64,000 bases of DNA. It comes from Corallium rubrum (taxonomy: Eukaryota > Cnidaria > Anthozoa > Scleralcyonacea > Coralliidae). Each line of letters starts with the position of its first letter. Within the stretch, counting starts at the first letter, position 1. Shown in pieces: positions 11,703-19,763 of this stretch. The notes under the pieces were generated by a model, which ran no database searches, was not told the origin of the DNA, and saw only the letters and a program-made list of their open reading frames with translations. Both the position numbers and the translations under genes were made by a program. The stretch lies in assembly GCA_964035015.1 (NCBI GenBank), contig CAXIUP010000018.1, positions 62,001 through 126,000 on the forward strand, in the 5' to 3' direction.

Positions 11703-14700
11703 TTAGATATTCTTATGTCCATACGCGTAGGAGCTGACCCCATTTTCCAGCAGGTATCTCTTATCATCAAAGCATGAGAGCGACACCTTATTAATTTCAT
11801 AACTACCCAACTCATGTTTTACACTTCGGATGGTTTTCATTTTTTGAAGTACCTGTTTCTTATCAAGTAATACGTTTTTGTAGTGTTCATGTTTGATTTG
11901 TTTTTTAGTGACACTCTTTTTGATTCCCTTCGCGGTTTTACCACCTGTTCCATTGTCTTTCAGATAAGAGTACATCTTACTTCTGAGACCAACGAACTCG
12001 ATTATGGGAACGCCAGCCGCTTCGTCCTTCATCTTTCCAATAACCTTTTTGTTCGATTTGTTGTGATACGGCGAGCTCTCCGGATAGTCTGAGTTGTCGA
12101 AGATGTCTTTGTCAGCCCAAAAGTCTTTGTAAACGTCTTCCGCCTCAATCCCATATGTCAGGCTGTCCGTGTCTGTAAACAACAACTTAGCCCTACTTCC
12201 ATATTTCTCTAACACATAATTGTAATGAAAATCGTACATTAGGGTTTTAGATAGATCCAGAATACACATACCAACGTATGCTGGTCGGTTCAACGTCAAG
12301 ACTTCCTTAATCTTATGAACGGCAACCAGGTTTTCGTTGAATATTTTGGCGGACACAAAGGTTGGTTTGGAAGTCAACCTCAACATCTTTCTCTCACTGG
12401 TGACCAACCGAACATCCACACGCTTTCTCAAATTCTCCATCGTCTTACCAAAAACGCTGTTGTTCATCAGCTTGAAGAAGTCCTTTTCAAAGGCGTTCCT
12501 GGCGGCGGTTCTTTTCACCGTGTTGAAGTTGATGTACTGCCTTAGCCAAGGGGATTGATTGAACAACAAAACTCGGTGAACTTTTTTCACCTTCATCCCA
12601 AGTCTGACGTACAGCTGTAGGTTTCTGTAGTGGACGACATACCTTTCCTTCCCCATCAGGTTGGTTACCAACTTACTGACACCACCAACGCTGACTCCAA
12701 ACTTTTCCTTAATCTTGGAACAGTACTCCGACAACATATCTTCCCGTATTTCCATTTTCTCAGGGGCTAATGGATAGTCGTTGTGTAGGTTGTGGAATTC
12801 ATCAGGATACTCGAGATCAACCTCAAGTATCATTCCAGTCCGACTGTCATTCTCCGGAAGTTCCCAGGCTAGGTTCCTCAGCTTACCCTCACTCATCCAC
12901 TTAAATCCACCAGTCGGAAGGCACTGACTCATGGCCCAACCATACAGATTATTGGCGTCCAGATACATTATATACTTTACAGCCTCGTCCTCACTATACT
13001 CCTTCATGTATGGATTGTTCGCCTTCCCATATCTGTTGGCTATGTAACTAACACCACCTCTCAGTCCTTTCTCAATGAACTGGAGCATGTCGATGTCAGT
13101 CATCAGCTCCAGCTCAATCCCAGTCATTTTAAGCATAGCGTCCCATGCCAACCCAGGTGAGGTGAAATAGTGACAGGGGTCCAACCCATAGTACTGAACA
13201 CAGGTCTTTCTAAAGTTCTCAAAGACGTCAGCTAACAGCAACACATCTGATTTTAGGTACACGTCATGGTAGTCCCCCATCGTTCTCATCTCAAACTCTC
13301 TCCAAACCTCCAAAGCATGTTGGTAATCGGTGTCTGATATCTCCTCATCGTTTAGCATGCTATAAAACTCACTCTTTGGTGGTAACCCCGTTTCCTCAAA
13401 CCGACTGAAGTTGTCCATGTAGTCATAGGGGTAAACACCCTTCGTCCTCATCAGGTCCGACCGGGGACCAAATTCTTCAGCTGTGTATCTGAAGGCGTCC
13501 CCCGGGAGATTTCCCACCAACCTATCCAATGAACTACTCATGAACTGAAAACTGTCCAGAAACACAAGGTTTTTACCTAACATGAAGGCCATGTACTTCT
13601 CCATATTATTCGGAATAACGTTAATCTCCTGTCCGAACTTCCCAATCTCCCCCATGATGAGATGACTATCATAACCCCTCAGGTTGTGTAAGATGACTGG
13701 TATCTTATCAGTCATTCTGTGATTTCTGTTACAGAGCTGGTGGGCCGATCCCTGATATCTTCCCGTCACATGACAGTGGTCCCGGACCTTAACGTCTTCT
13801 GCTACATACTCCCGACCACAGATATGACACTTTCCAGCGTCCCTAAAGTCCGCCCTGTCGGAATCAGTCAGAATCATGTCCTGGTTGAAGTGCTCTTTCC
13901 GAATACCCTTACAATACTCCGCTTCTTCCAACATCTTTCCAATGAACTTGTTGACAGCACCAGGGCCTCTGTACACCTGAACATCCTTACTATACCTATC
14001 GTCATAACAACAGACAACCTTATACCCATAACCACAATCGATGTGTCTCTGGTACTTCTCCATGTACGGTCTCTTCTCTTTCTCCTCTCGGTCTGACTCC
14101 AACACCTCCGGTCTGTTGACCTTTTCCGTGATCGCCTCGAAGTCAGCGTACACAACAAACGGAACGTTTAGCTGTTTGTGGAAATTACTGTACTTCAACA
14201 CGTTTTTACCCTTTTCAGGCATCCTAACAGCTTGTTTACCATTCACACTGATACACACAACCTTATGCCTATCCAAAACCTCCGCTGAACTGAAACATTG
14301 GAGGCAGTAAACACAGAAGTGTTTTTTCCTCTTATGTTTTGTTTTGTTGTACATAAACCTATCAAAGTCCCTGATGAGGACGTAATGTTTGTTGTTCCCG
14401 TTGGTTATAATCAGGAGGTTCATGAGGTCGGTGAACCTTTCCTCTGATACATAAACTGGAAAGGTTAGCCCGTTTTCATAACCGAAGACGTTGATACGTA
14501 TTTCATTCTGTTTCTCCACCCGGTTGTACTGTTTTTGGCTCACTGGGAAGCTAATTCCACCATAATCCAAGTCGTCAACATGGTCCCGGTACTTAGACAC
14601 CCTTTGTGGGTGCTGTGGGACAGGAAACTTATGAGCTAGATGACACCACATGAAACACCTGTCATCACTATTCTTAACGTTGATTAACCCCTTTCGACTA

Positions 14701-15239
14701 TGTCTCAGCTCCTCCGGGAGGTCAACATACGACGAGCCTTCCAGAGGACTGTACACAGTCAGATTAACGTAGTGACCGTCTACTGACTCCACCGTCCAGC
14801 CAGATCCCTCGCTTATCCATCGGGCTATCCTAGCCACCACCTCCTCATTCGCGGTGTCAATGTCCTGACCAATCTCACCGCCGTTGATTATAGTCTTGAT
14901 GTGGCTGTTGAAGTGAGCCGTCTTATAAGTTGTTCCTCCGGACACCTCCTTCTCAAGTGTTACAACCAGCGTTTCAGCGAACTTTAGCCCCCTCATCTCA
15001 GCCAGCTCCCGACGTAGCAGCCGTACCACATCATTCCTGAGGGCGTTTACCTGTTCCAGCGGACCCTGACTCACCACAGCACAGCTGAACGACTTGGTCT
15101 TACCCCTCAAGGCTCTGTCTAACTGATTTATGTCGTAACCGATTATTCTTTCATAGAGACGGGAGTCCACATCATCAGGATAGTCAAACATGTCAGGGTC
15201 TAAGTCGTCGTCCTGGTGGATCATGACATCTGGATCCAT
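11703..15239 (-). CDS. polB: Polinton 1 DNA polymerase B, protein-primed type
   Basis: About 1178 aa from the ATG at 15239 (preceded by TTATAACG); an ATG at 15260 would add 7 residues. Numbered from that upstream ATG, it shows a finger-like CxxC...H...C near 316-336, ExoI YADFEA (D373, E375), a Cys/His insertion with DHCHVTGRYQGSAH (about 478-512) like endonuclease VII/HNH modules, ExoII HNLRGYDSH (~525), ExoIII YLKSDV (~668), motif A DANNLYG (~768), motif B KLMNNSVFG (~930) and motif C TDTDS (~1029). All catalytic carboxylates are present, so the enzyme looks intact. Protein-primed family B polymerases replicate linear DNAs with inverted terminal repeats, as this element has. The large N-terminal part may hold the terminal-protein function (inference). 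Its 5' end overlaps the upstream zinc-ribbon gene by 47 bp. Confidence 0.95.
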   Translation of the reverse strand: MDPDVMIHQDDDLDPDMFDYPDDVDSRLYERIIGYDINQLDRALRGKTKSFSCAVVSQGPLEQVNALRNDVVRLLRRELAEMRGLKFAETLVVTLEKEVSGGTTYKTAHFNSHIKTIINGGEIGQDIDTANEEVVARIARWISEGSGWTVESVDGHYVNLTVYSPLEGSSYVDLPEELRHSRKGLINVKNSDDRCFMWCHLAHKFPVPQHPQRVSKYRDHVDDLDYGGISFPVSQKQYNRVEKQNEIRINVFGYENGLTFPVYVSEERFTDLMNLLIITNGNNKHYVLIRDFDRFMYNKTKHKRKKHFCVYCLQCFSSAEVLDRHKVVCISVNGKQAVRMPEKGKNVLKYSNFHKQLNVPFVVYADFEAITEKVNRPEVLESDREEKEKRPYMEKYQRHIDCGYGYKVVCCYDDRYSKDVQVYRGPGAVNKFIGKMLEEAEYCKGIRKEHFNQDMILTDSDRADFRDAGKCHICGREYVAEDVKVRDHCHVTGRYQGSAHQLCNRNHRMTDKIPVILHNLRGYDSHLIMGEIGKFGQEINVIPNNMEKYMAFMLGKNLVFLDSFQFMSSSLDRLVGNLPGDAFRYTAEEFGPRSDLMRTKGVYPYDYMDNFSRFEETGLPPKSEFYSMLNDEEISDTDYQHALEVWREFEMRTMGDYHDVYLKSDVLLLADVFENFRKTCVQYYGLDPCHYFTSPGLAWDAMLKMTGIELELMTDIDMLQFIEKGLRGGVSYIANRYGKANNPYMKEYSEDEAVKYIMYLDANNLYGWAMSQCLPTGGFKWMSEGKLRNLAWELPENDSRTGMILEVDLEYPDEFHNLHNDYPLAPEKMEIREDMLSEYCSKIKEKFGVSVGGVSKLVTNLMGKERYVVHYRNLQLYVRLGMKVKKVHRVLLFNQSPWLRQYINFNTVKRTAARNAFEKDFFKLMNNSVFGKTMENLRKRVDVRLVTSERKMLRLTSKPTFVSAKIFNENLVAVHKIKEVLTLNRPAYVGMCILDLSKTLMYDFHYNYVLEKYGSRAKLLFTDTDSLTYGIEAEDVYKDFWADKDIFDNSDYPESSPYHNKSNKKVIGKMKDEAAGVPIIEFVGLRSKMYSYLKDNGTGGKTAKGIKKSVTKKQIKHEHYKNVLLDKKQVLQKMKTIRSVKHELGSYEINKVSLSCFDDKRYLLENGVSSYAYGHKNI

Positions 15240-15849
15240 CGTTATAACAGGGGTGATCACATTCCGTTAGGTGTTGCTCCAACCACTTGGTGCAGAACCT
15301 GTCCGGGGTACGATCCCAGCCAAGCTCCTTATAAACAATTCCGAACAGATTGTTATCAAACAAGTCCTTCGTTTTCCCCTCCCTAAGATCCTTCATACCA
15401 CCCAGTAACCCAATCCCTCTCCTTGAGCACAATCTGATGATGTAATAATTGTATCTGGACACATTACGACCTTTTATCAGACCCTTACTTCTCATCACCC
15501 GAAGAACCTTGGAAAAGTCGGATAAGACAACGTCAACGGCTGTGTCCCTGACGACTCTGGTGAGTCTCTTCCTCATCCAACTATTTCTCGAATGCTCACT
15601 TCTACGACCGGCCGCCCGGTATCTCCCGACGACATATCCATACTCCGTATCACCACATCCTGGACAGGAATACATCTCAGTTCTTACCCTCACACGGAAT
15701 CTGAGACAATCCTCACACCACAACTTCGTACTACATCTGGGTGGATCCCAGGTCGGGGCTTTGATCCCCATCTGCTTACAGACCCATTCAACGCCTGAAG
15801 ACCCACAATCCTTCAGCCCCTCCGGTAAGTCCGACCAGGAAACAGACAT
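15193..15849 (-). CDS. Polinton 1 zinc-ribbon protein, possible VLTF3-like late transcription factor
   Basis: 218 aa, basic. A zinc ribbon is formed by C45xxC48 (WCEDC) and C62xxC65 (CPGC). It is followed by a helical part containing VLRVMRSKGL and SRYNYYIIRLCSRRGIGLL. The order (two CxxC pairs, then a helical domain with a YY-containing segment) recalls the poxvirus/NCLDV late transcription factor VLTF3, also reported in some virus-like elements. The match is by eye only, and a generic zinc-ribbon protein is the alternative. A VLTF3-like factor would suit the TATA(T)ATG start motifs of this element. The start is preceded by 'gttata' directly at the ATG. It is upstream of polB and overlaps it. 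Confidence 0.5.
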   Translation of the reverse strand: MSVSWSDLPEGLKDCGSSGVEWVCKQMGIKAPTWDPPRCSTKLWCEDCLRFRVRVRTEMYSCPGCGDTEYGYVVGRYRAAGRRSEHSRNSWMRKRLTRVVRDTAVDVVLSDFSKVLRVMRSKGLIKGRNVSRYNYYIIRLCSRRGIGLLGGMKDLREGKTKDLFDNNLFGIVYKELGWDRTPDRFCTKWLEQHLTECDHPCYNDGSRCHDPPGRRLRP

Positions 15850-15879
15850 TATAACTAAACCCTCAGAACCCCTTAACCC

Positions 15880-16299
15880 CTACAAAACAAACCTAGACAT
15901 CAAATACCCACCAACCAAACCAACAGACCCAATAAACAGGGTTTGATACTCTTTCATTTCACTCGATGGTTTGTAATAGTCAGACAGCTCAGGCTTTGGT
16001 TGGGACGACCCAACGGCCTCAACCTGTCTCAACCTATCCTTCAGCAGATCCAGGGCGTGATTCGTTGTGTTGATGTCAGCGTTGGCGTCAGACAGTTCCT
16101 GTCTCAGCCTCTGTATCCTATCCTTCTTGTCCACCTCACTCTCATACCATTTCTCCTTTGCCCTAGCCAGCTGCTCAAGGGCGTGGTTGTGTCTCTTAAT
16201 CTCAGCCTCATACCCGGTGTGATTTAACTTTGAAAACATGAGTCCAGCGCCAGCGAAGGCCAAGGCGTTAAACAGTCCACCAGCAACCACACTAGCCAT
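15880..16299 (-). CDS. Polinton 1 small membrane/coiled-coil protein
   Basis: 139 aa. A glycine/alanine-rich hydrophobic start (MASVVAGGLFNALAFAGAG), a charged coiled coil (about residues 25-95, with LxxL heptads and many R/E/K), a linker ending SDYYKPS, then a C-terminal hydrophobic segment (FIGSVGLVGGYLMSRFVL). I recall proteins of this layout next to such polB genes in cnidarian genomes, but no function is known. The ATG is immediately preceded by 'tatata'. Probably a virion membrane-associated or minor structural protein (inference). Confidence 0.7.
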   Translation of the reverse strand: MASVVAGGLFNALAFAGAGLMFSKLNHTGYEAEIKRHNHALEQLARAKEKWYESEVDKKDRIQRLRQELSDANADINTTNHALDLLKDRLRQVEAVGSSQPKPELSDYYKPSSEMKEYQTLFIGSVGLVGGYLMSRFVL

Positions 16300-16326
16300 A
16301 TATATAACTAGACATAATACACTCCG

Positions 16327-16707
16327 TCACAAAGATCCGATAATAGAATGGATGTTACGCCTTTCCCAATACGGAATCCTGATTAGGTAATGACCGTTGT
16401 CCTTGGCGTACTCGTCTTTCATCCGATCGTGTATCTTCTGTATCCTAAAACGTCTTTCTGCCTCTTCCTGGGTAAACTTACCCGACCAGGTGGAGGGGCT
16501 GAAATGTTGTTCACCATCATACTCAATCAATACGAAACCGCTATTAGTAGGTAACGCGAAGTCATACCTTAGAAGGCCGCCACCCAACCCCACTAACCCA
16601 TCAAAGGTTTTCTCCCTAACCGCCTCAATTCTGTTAGCGCGTAGGGCATCCCGTACATCCCTTTCTCCCCTAGACATAGGGGGCAGCCAATGTGTCTCGA
16701 CCTCCAT
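16327..16707 (-). CDS. Polinton 1 PD-(D/E)XK-type nuclease
   Basis: About 126 aa from the ATG at 16707. Reads as a compact restriction-endonuclease-like fold: an early GE (E15) in a helix, RYDFAL with D49, and FVLIEYDGEQHF giving E62-x-D64...Q67, followed by a helical stretch and IRIPYW. This D...ExD/Q pattern with 'EYDGxQH' matches small PD-(D/E)XK enzymes of the homing/resolvase-like type found in phages and large DNA viruses. It could process replication intermediates or recombination joints (inference). All expected acidic residues are present. Packed between two membrane-protein genes. Confidence 0.7.
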   Translation of the reverse strand: MEVETHWLPPMSRGERDVRDALRANRIEAVREKTFDGLVGLGGGLLRYDFALPTNSGFVLIEYDGEQHFSPSTWSGKFTQEEAERRFRIQKIHDRMKDEYAKDNGHYLIRIPYWERRNIHSIIGSL

Positions 16708-16737
16708 AATAACCACTGCATATGGAACCCCCTTAGG

Positions 16738-16974
16738 CTACTTGGGCTTCGAAAAAGGGTCGACCGGTAGGTACCCCTTCGACTGGGCATATTTAATCCC
16801 AACTGTGCTAATTCCAACGGCTAGAGCCAGCCTAACGGTACCTTTCACAGATTCAGGAGTACCCAAAGGTTCCCTCAGGACCTTCCTCGAAGCCATGGAG
16901 ACCGCCACAGCTCCACTTGTGATCAGGAGGGCGTCGTAGAGCTCGTTCATCAGTTCTTTTCGGTCGGTTGACAT
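16738..16974 (-). CDS. Polinton 1 small membrane protein (78 aa)
   Basis: 78 aa with one or two hydrophobic stretches (ALLITSGAVAVSMA and LALAVGISTVGIKYA) and a short polar tail. No known family. The ATG is preceded by 'agtata', like other genes of the element, which supports this start. Likely a small virion or membrane protein. Confidence 0.6.
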   Translation of the reverse strand: MSTDRKELMNELYDALLITSGAVAVSMASRKVLREPLGTPESVKGTVRLALAVGISTVGIKYAQSKGYLPVDPFSKPK

Positions 16975-16990
16975 TATACTAACACATATT

Positions 16991-17374
16991 TCATTCGTCG
17001 AAGGTGTCTAAAACCGGAGGGGTCTGGACGGGGTTCTGTGGTTCGACAGTTCCTTCCATTACCTTCTCCTCATCAATGGTTTTCAGCCTCTGAACCTCCC
17101 TTCTCTCCTGCCTCATAGTGTAATAAAGTGAGGCCCCACCGATAACCAACCCAACGGTTCCGATTATGTAACCATAATAAGCTGACCGACCACCAACCCC
17201 AGGACCAATCTCAGCCACCAACCGCTCCCTGGCTTTTCTCTCCTTGGCTACCTTCGATATTTGAGCCAGTCGTTTACCAGCCTCCACCCGTTTTGGGTCC
17301 TTGACTCTCTCCGTCTTGACCGCTGATGTTATTTTAGGGACTTCTAGGGTTTTCTCAGATGTTTCGTCAGCCAT
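16991..17374 (-). CDS. Polinton 1 single-pass membrane protein with basic region
   Basis: 127 aa. A lysine/arginine-rich part (KDPKRVEAGKRLAQISKVAKERKAR, residues ~26-50) is followed by one membrane span (YYGYIIGTVGLVIGGASLYY, ~67-86) and a polar, acidic C-terminus. The 'KDPKRVEAGKRLA' stretch recurs, as far as I recall, in proteins beside polB-bearing elements of cnidarians, but no function is known. The basic region may contact DNA or acidic lipid. The start is preceded by 'tgtatag'. Confidence 0.65.
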   Translation of the reverse strand: MADETSEKTLEVPKITSAVKTERVKDPKRVEAGKRLAQISKVAKERKARERLVAEIGPGVGGRSAYYGYIIGTVGLVIGGASLYYTMRQERREVQRLKTIDEEKVMEGTVEPQNPVQTPPVLDTFDE

Positions 17375-17386
17375 CTATACACTAAT

Positions 17387-17695
17387 CTATGTTTCATCTG
17401 TGAGGTCATCTGTAGGGATCTCTGAGGAATCTGTGAGACCGTCTATAGGAATCTCTGAGTCTGTCTGTAGGACGTCTGTGAGACCATCTGTAGGAATCTC
17501 TGAGGCTGTCTTTAGGGGGTCTGTGAGGTCATCTGTAGGGCTTTCTAAGACCGTCGGCCAGACAACAACAGACTCAGTCACGTAGTACTCTCCCCTACGG
17601 TTCCTCCTAACACAATGTCTCATCACCCCGATAGCTCTTCTAAGGATGTGGAAGATAATCAGTATGGGTCTTCTAAGTCTCTTCGGAATCTTCAT
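17387..17695 (-). CDS. Polinton 1 protein with C-terminal SEIPTDGLTD repeats
   Basis: 102 aa. A basic hydrophobic N-terminus (MKIPKRLRRPILIIFHILRRAIG) could be a membrane or nuclear-targeting segment. The C-terminal half is five or so degenerate copies of a ~10-residue unit (SEIPTDGLTD and variants), written in a ~30-bp tandem repeat at about 17395-17560. The ATG is preceded by 'ttttat'. It lies head-to-head with the kinase gene; only 45 bp separate the two chosen starts. Function unknown; the repeat tail recalls low-complexity linkers in virion proteins. Confidence 0.5.
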   Translation of the reverse strand: MKIPKRLRRPILIIFHILRRAIGVMRHCVRRNRRGEYYVTESVVVWPTVLESPTDDLTDPLKTASEIPTDGLTDVLQTDSEIPIDGLTDSSEIPTDDLTDET

Positions 17696-17740
17696 ATAAA
17701 ATACGGGAGGTCTAGGGTCGTACCGTATACCTGGAGTATA
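17696..17740. promoter_or_regulatory. Divergent promoter between repeat protein and kinase
   Basis: The 45-bp gap holds both start-abutting motifs: 'gagtata' directly before the kinase ATG on the plus strand, and 'ttttat' directly before the minus-strand ATG. This matches the pattern found before most genes of Polinton 1. Confidence 0.45.
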
Positions 17741-18484
17741 ATGACTGGGACAAAGTTTGGTGCTCGGCTAATCACCCTCGACGGAAACATCGGTGTGGGG
17801 AAGACAACGTTCGCTATACCATTCGCTAGAAGGAACCACTATCATCTCATCAAAGAGCCGGTTGAGAGCAACCCGTACCTAGAAAGGTTTTACGCCGACC
17901 CTGGGAGGTGGGCGTGTGAGATGGAGACTTGGTTTCTCGGTGAGAGAATTGACGTCTACCTAGAGGCTCTGGAGTTAATCAACGAAGGGAGGAATGTGAT
18001 TATAGAGCGAACACATCACAGCTGTATGGTTTTCACTAAGAACTGTTGGCATAATGGGTGGATAACCGACAAACAGTTTTCTGATTATTCTAAGATCTTC
18101 CACTCACTAAACAATCTCCTCCCAACCCCTGACGCTCTACTACTGCTACAGGCCTCGGTTGACACCTGCTACGACCGAATGCTCAGGAGAGGTCGGAAAT
18201 GTGAAGCCGGTGTGACTAAGGATTACCTCAGGTGTGTAGAGAGGTATATGGGGGAGATGACTGAGGACATAGCCCTTGATGGAACTAAGGTGATTACCCT
18301 CGATTGGGAAGACTTCGGTCCGGATGAGTCGGAGGTAGTCGATGCCCTCAGTGGGGTCCCTAGCGGATTTCACGGTTGGATGGCTCGTGTGGATGACCGA
18401 GACGTCTACATACCAGAGATCGTCAGAACCGTTAGCCAGGCCCGACAGGCTCAGCTGAGTCATAGGTCCTATGATACCGTGTGA
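17741..18484 (+). CDS. Polinton 1 deoxynucleoside kinase (dNK/TK2-dCK-dGK family)
   Basis: About 247 aa from the ATG at 17741, which follows 'gagtata'; an ATG at 17615 would add 42 residues over the neighbour's promoter. P-loop DGNIGVGKT at residues 14-22, the substrate-side KEP (~38-40), an ER pair in VIIERTHHS (~89-90, the family's DRS/ERS position with Thr for Ser) and an arginine-rich LID (RMLRRGRKC). It would phosphorylate deoxynucleosides to supply dNTPs for replication in non-dividing cells, as viral kinases do. Its 3' end overlaps the convergent SLATT-like gene by 53 bp. A host origin is plausible for this family. It is the only plus-strand gene in the left half. Confidence 0.88.
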   Translation: MTGTKFGARLITLDGNIGVGKTTFAIPFARRNHYHLIKEPVESNPYLERFYADPGRWACEMETWFLGERIDVYLEALELINEGRNVIIERTHHSCMVFTKNCWHNGWITDKQFSDYSKIFHSLNNLLPTPDALLLLQASVDTCYDRMLRRGRKCEAGVTKDYLRCVERYMGEMTEDIALDGTKVITLDWEDFGPDESEVVDALSGVPSGFHGWMARVDDRDVYIPEIVRTVSQARQAQLSHRSYDTV

Positions 18485-18944
18485 TCATACTGTCGGAATG
18501 TGGACAGACCTCAGTCACAATGTCGTCGAGTACACGGACGTCGGATAGGAAGACAGTCTCATCGTAGGAAGCTCCGCGTAGGAAGCTTCTGATCTGTGTC
18601 AGAACCTTGTGGTAGCTAACGTGAGCGAATTCACAGTTCTCCAGTCTGCCAGGCATTCCCGACTTGGTCATGTACCCTTGGATCAGGACGCCAGGACCGG
18701 CTATGGTTCCGAGGATCAGTGGGTTAGCTGTAACACCACCGGCTATTCCCCCAACCACAGTCAACCCAATAGAGACCGTCTCGAGGATCATCTTCAGTCT
18801 CTTCAGTCGGGTGTGTTTCCACTTGTAACAGGTCGCTAGCCTATGATAATACGAATAGAGCCGGGTTAGTTTGTCCACTTCAGCCGATTGGAGGTTTTTA
18901 CCAATGTGGTTGAAGCTGACGACGCTTTTCCTCTTTTTCCCCAT
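18432..18944 (-). CDS. Polinton 1 SLATT-like membrane protein
   Basis: 170 aa. An N-terminal basic patch, a helix with LYSYYHRLATCYKWKHTRLKRLKM, a hydrophobic hairpin (about residues 52-92, glycine-rich), then FAHVSYHKVLTQIRSFLRG and a C-terminal helix. A helix, two membrane spans and a 'Y..l...ir..l' helix is the layout of SLATT-type proteins found in large DNA viruses and in bacterial defence systems. The family assignment is by layout, not by search. The start is preceded by 'aattaga', a weak version of the element's motif. The 3' end runs 53 bp into the kinase gene on the other strand. Confidence 0.6.
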   Translation of the reverse strand: MGKKRKSVVSFNHIGKNLQSAEVDKLTRLYSYYHRLATCYKWKHTRLKRLKMILETVSIGLTVVGGIAGGVTANPLILGTIAGPGVLIQGYMTKSGMPGRLENCEFAHVSYHKVLTQIRSFLRGASYDETVFLSDVRVLDDIVTEVCPHSDSMITRYHRTYDSAEPVGPG

Positions 18945-18949
18945 TCTAA

Positions 18950-19735
18950 TTACAGGTCATATTCAACCATGGTCCTGTTACAAATCCTCTCAATCTCATG
19001 ATCCCCCAGACGACCCTCTACGATCTTCATACCGTAAAAGTTAATGTCTGAATAATACTTCTCAAATTTGTTTAGCCCGAAGACATTCATATAAGATGTC
19101 CCTCTCTGATCGATGTTACTGATAAAAAATGAGTCCTTCAGCATTTCACCATTTATCCTGACGTGTGACACTCTAAGTCCGGATAGCCAGTGGGCAGATA
19201 TCAGAACCTTCTCCCCAATGAACTTCGCTGGGATCGTACACTCATGAGTCCTACGTGGTGATGCCCCATCTATGAACAGTTTGTCATTTACCCCAGCTTT
19301 AAACCCAATGCTTTTGCCGAGATGGTTGTCATTATTCGAAACAATCATTTCCCAGGCACCCGACGCCGATCTCACACTGTTCCTCTTTACCACAACAAAA
19401 ACGGAGACGTCGGTGAACGTGAGTCTGAGCATGATAACGTGGAAGGCTGTTCTTATTGAGGACTCAGGGTGAAGGAAGTGGTGGTCGCCAGCAGTGTTTA
19501 GCTGTGGGTTGATACTAGGGGGTCTCCAAAACATGGTTGAGTTGATTCTGGTCTCACCGTCCCTGTCTTCTATGTAATCAACAAAGGGAGGGAGTTTGGA
19601 AACCGCGTTCTTGCTGGATCTGGTTACGTTCAGATCGAAGATAACTCTGCTGTCACGGGTCTTTATGTGAGATCTCAGTCTGTCGTTGAGTTGTTTATTA
19701 GTAACCGGTCTGCTGTAACCATAAAACAGACTCAT
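18950..19735 (-). CDS. Polinton 1 laminin-G/ConA-like protein, copy A
   Basis: 261 aa. A jelly-roll type sequence of alternating beta strands (VSVFVVVKRNS, ECTIPAKFIGEKVLISAHWL) ends in YSDINFYGMKIVEGRLGDHEIERICN, which is the typical LamG/ConA-like closing motif ('..DG.lsd.Ei..i'). Such domains bind carbohydrate or protein, so a virion attachment role is likely (inference). Copy B (19764-20549) has the same length and most of the same residues, so this is a tandem duplication. The ATG is preceded by 'tatagtat'. The last codons end six bases from the SLATT-like gene's start. Confidence 0.7.
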   Translation of the reverse strand: MSLFYGYSRPVTNKQLNDRLRSHIKTRDSRVIFDLNVTRSSKNAVSKLPPFVDYIEDRDGETRINSTMFWRPPSINPQLNTAGDHHFLHPESSIRTAFHVIMLRLTFTDVSVFVVVKRNSVRSASGAWEMIVSNNDNHLGKSIGFKAGVNDKLFIDGASPRRTHECTIPAKFIGEKVLISAHWLSGLRVSHVRINGEMLKDSFFISNIDQRGTSYMNVFGLNKFEKYYSDINFYGMKIVEGRLGDHEIERICNRTMVEYDL

Positions 19736-19763
19736 ATACTATAGAACAGATACCCAGACACTA

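Noticed and set aside
13719..14310. Plus-strand frames of 89-125 aa opposite polB
   Set aside because: They are antisense to the well-conserved polB region and have no domain or start motif; shadows of the real gene.
17301..17585. Plus-strand frame with SVGISE repeats
   Set aside because: It is the antisense reading of the tandem repeat in the gene at 17387-17695, whose minus strand has the element's start motif and direction.
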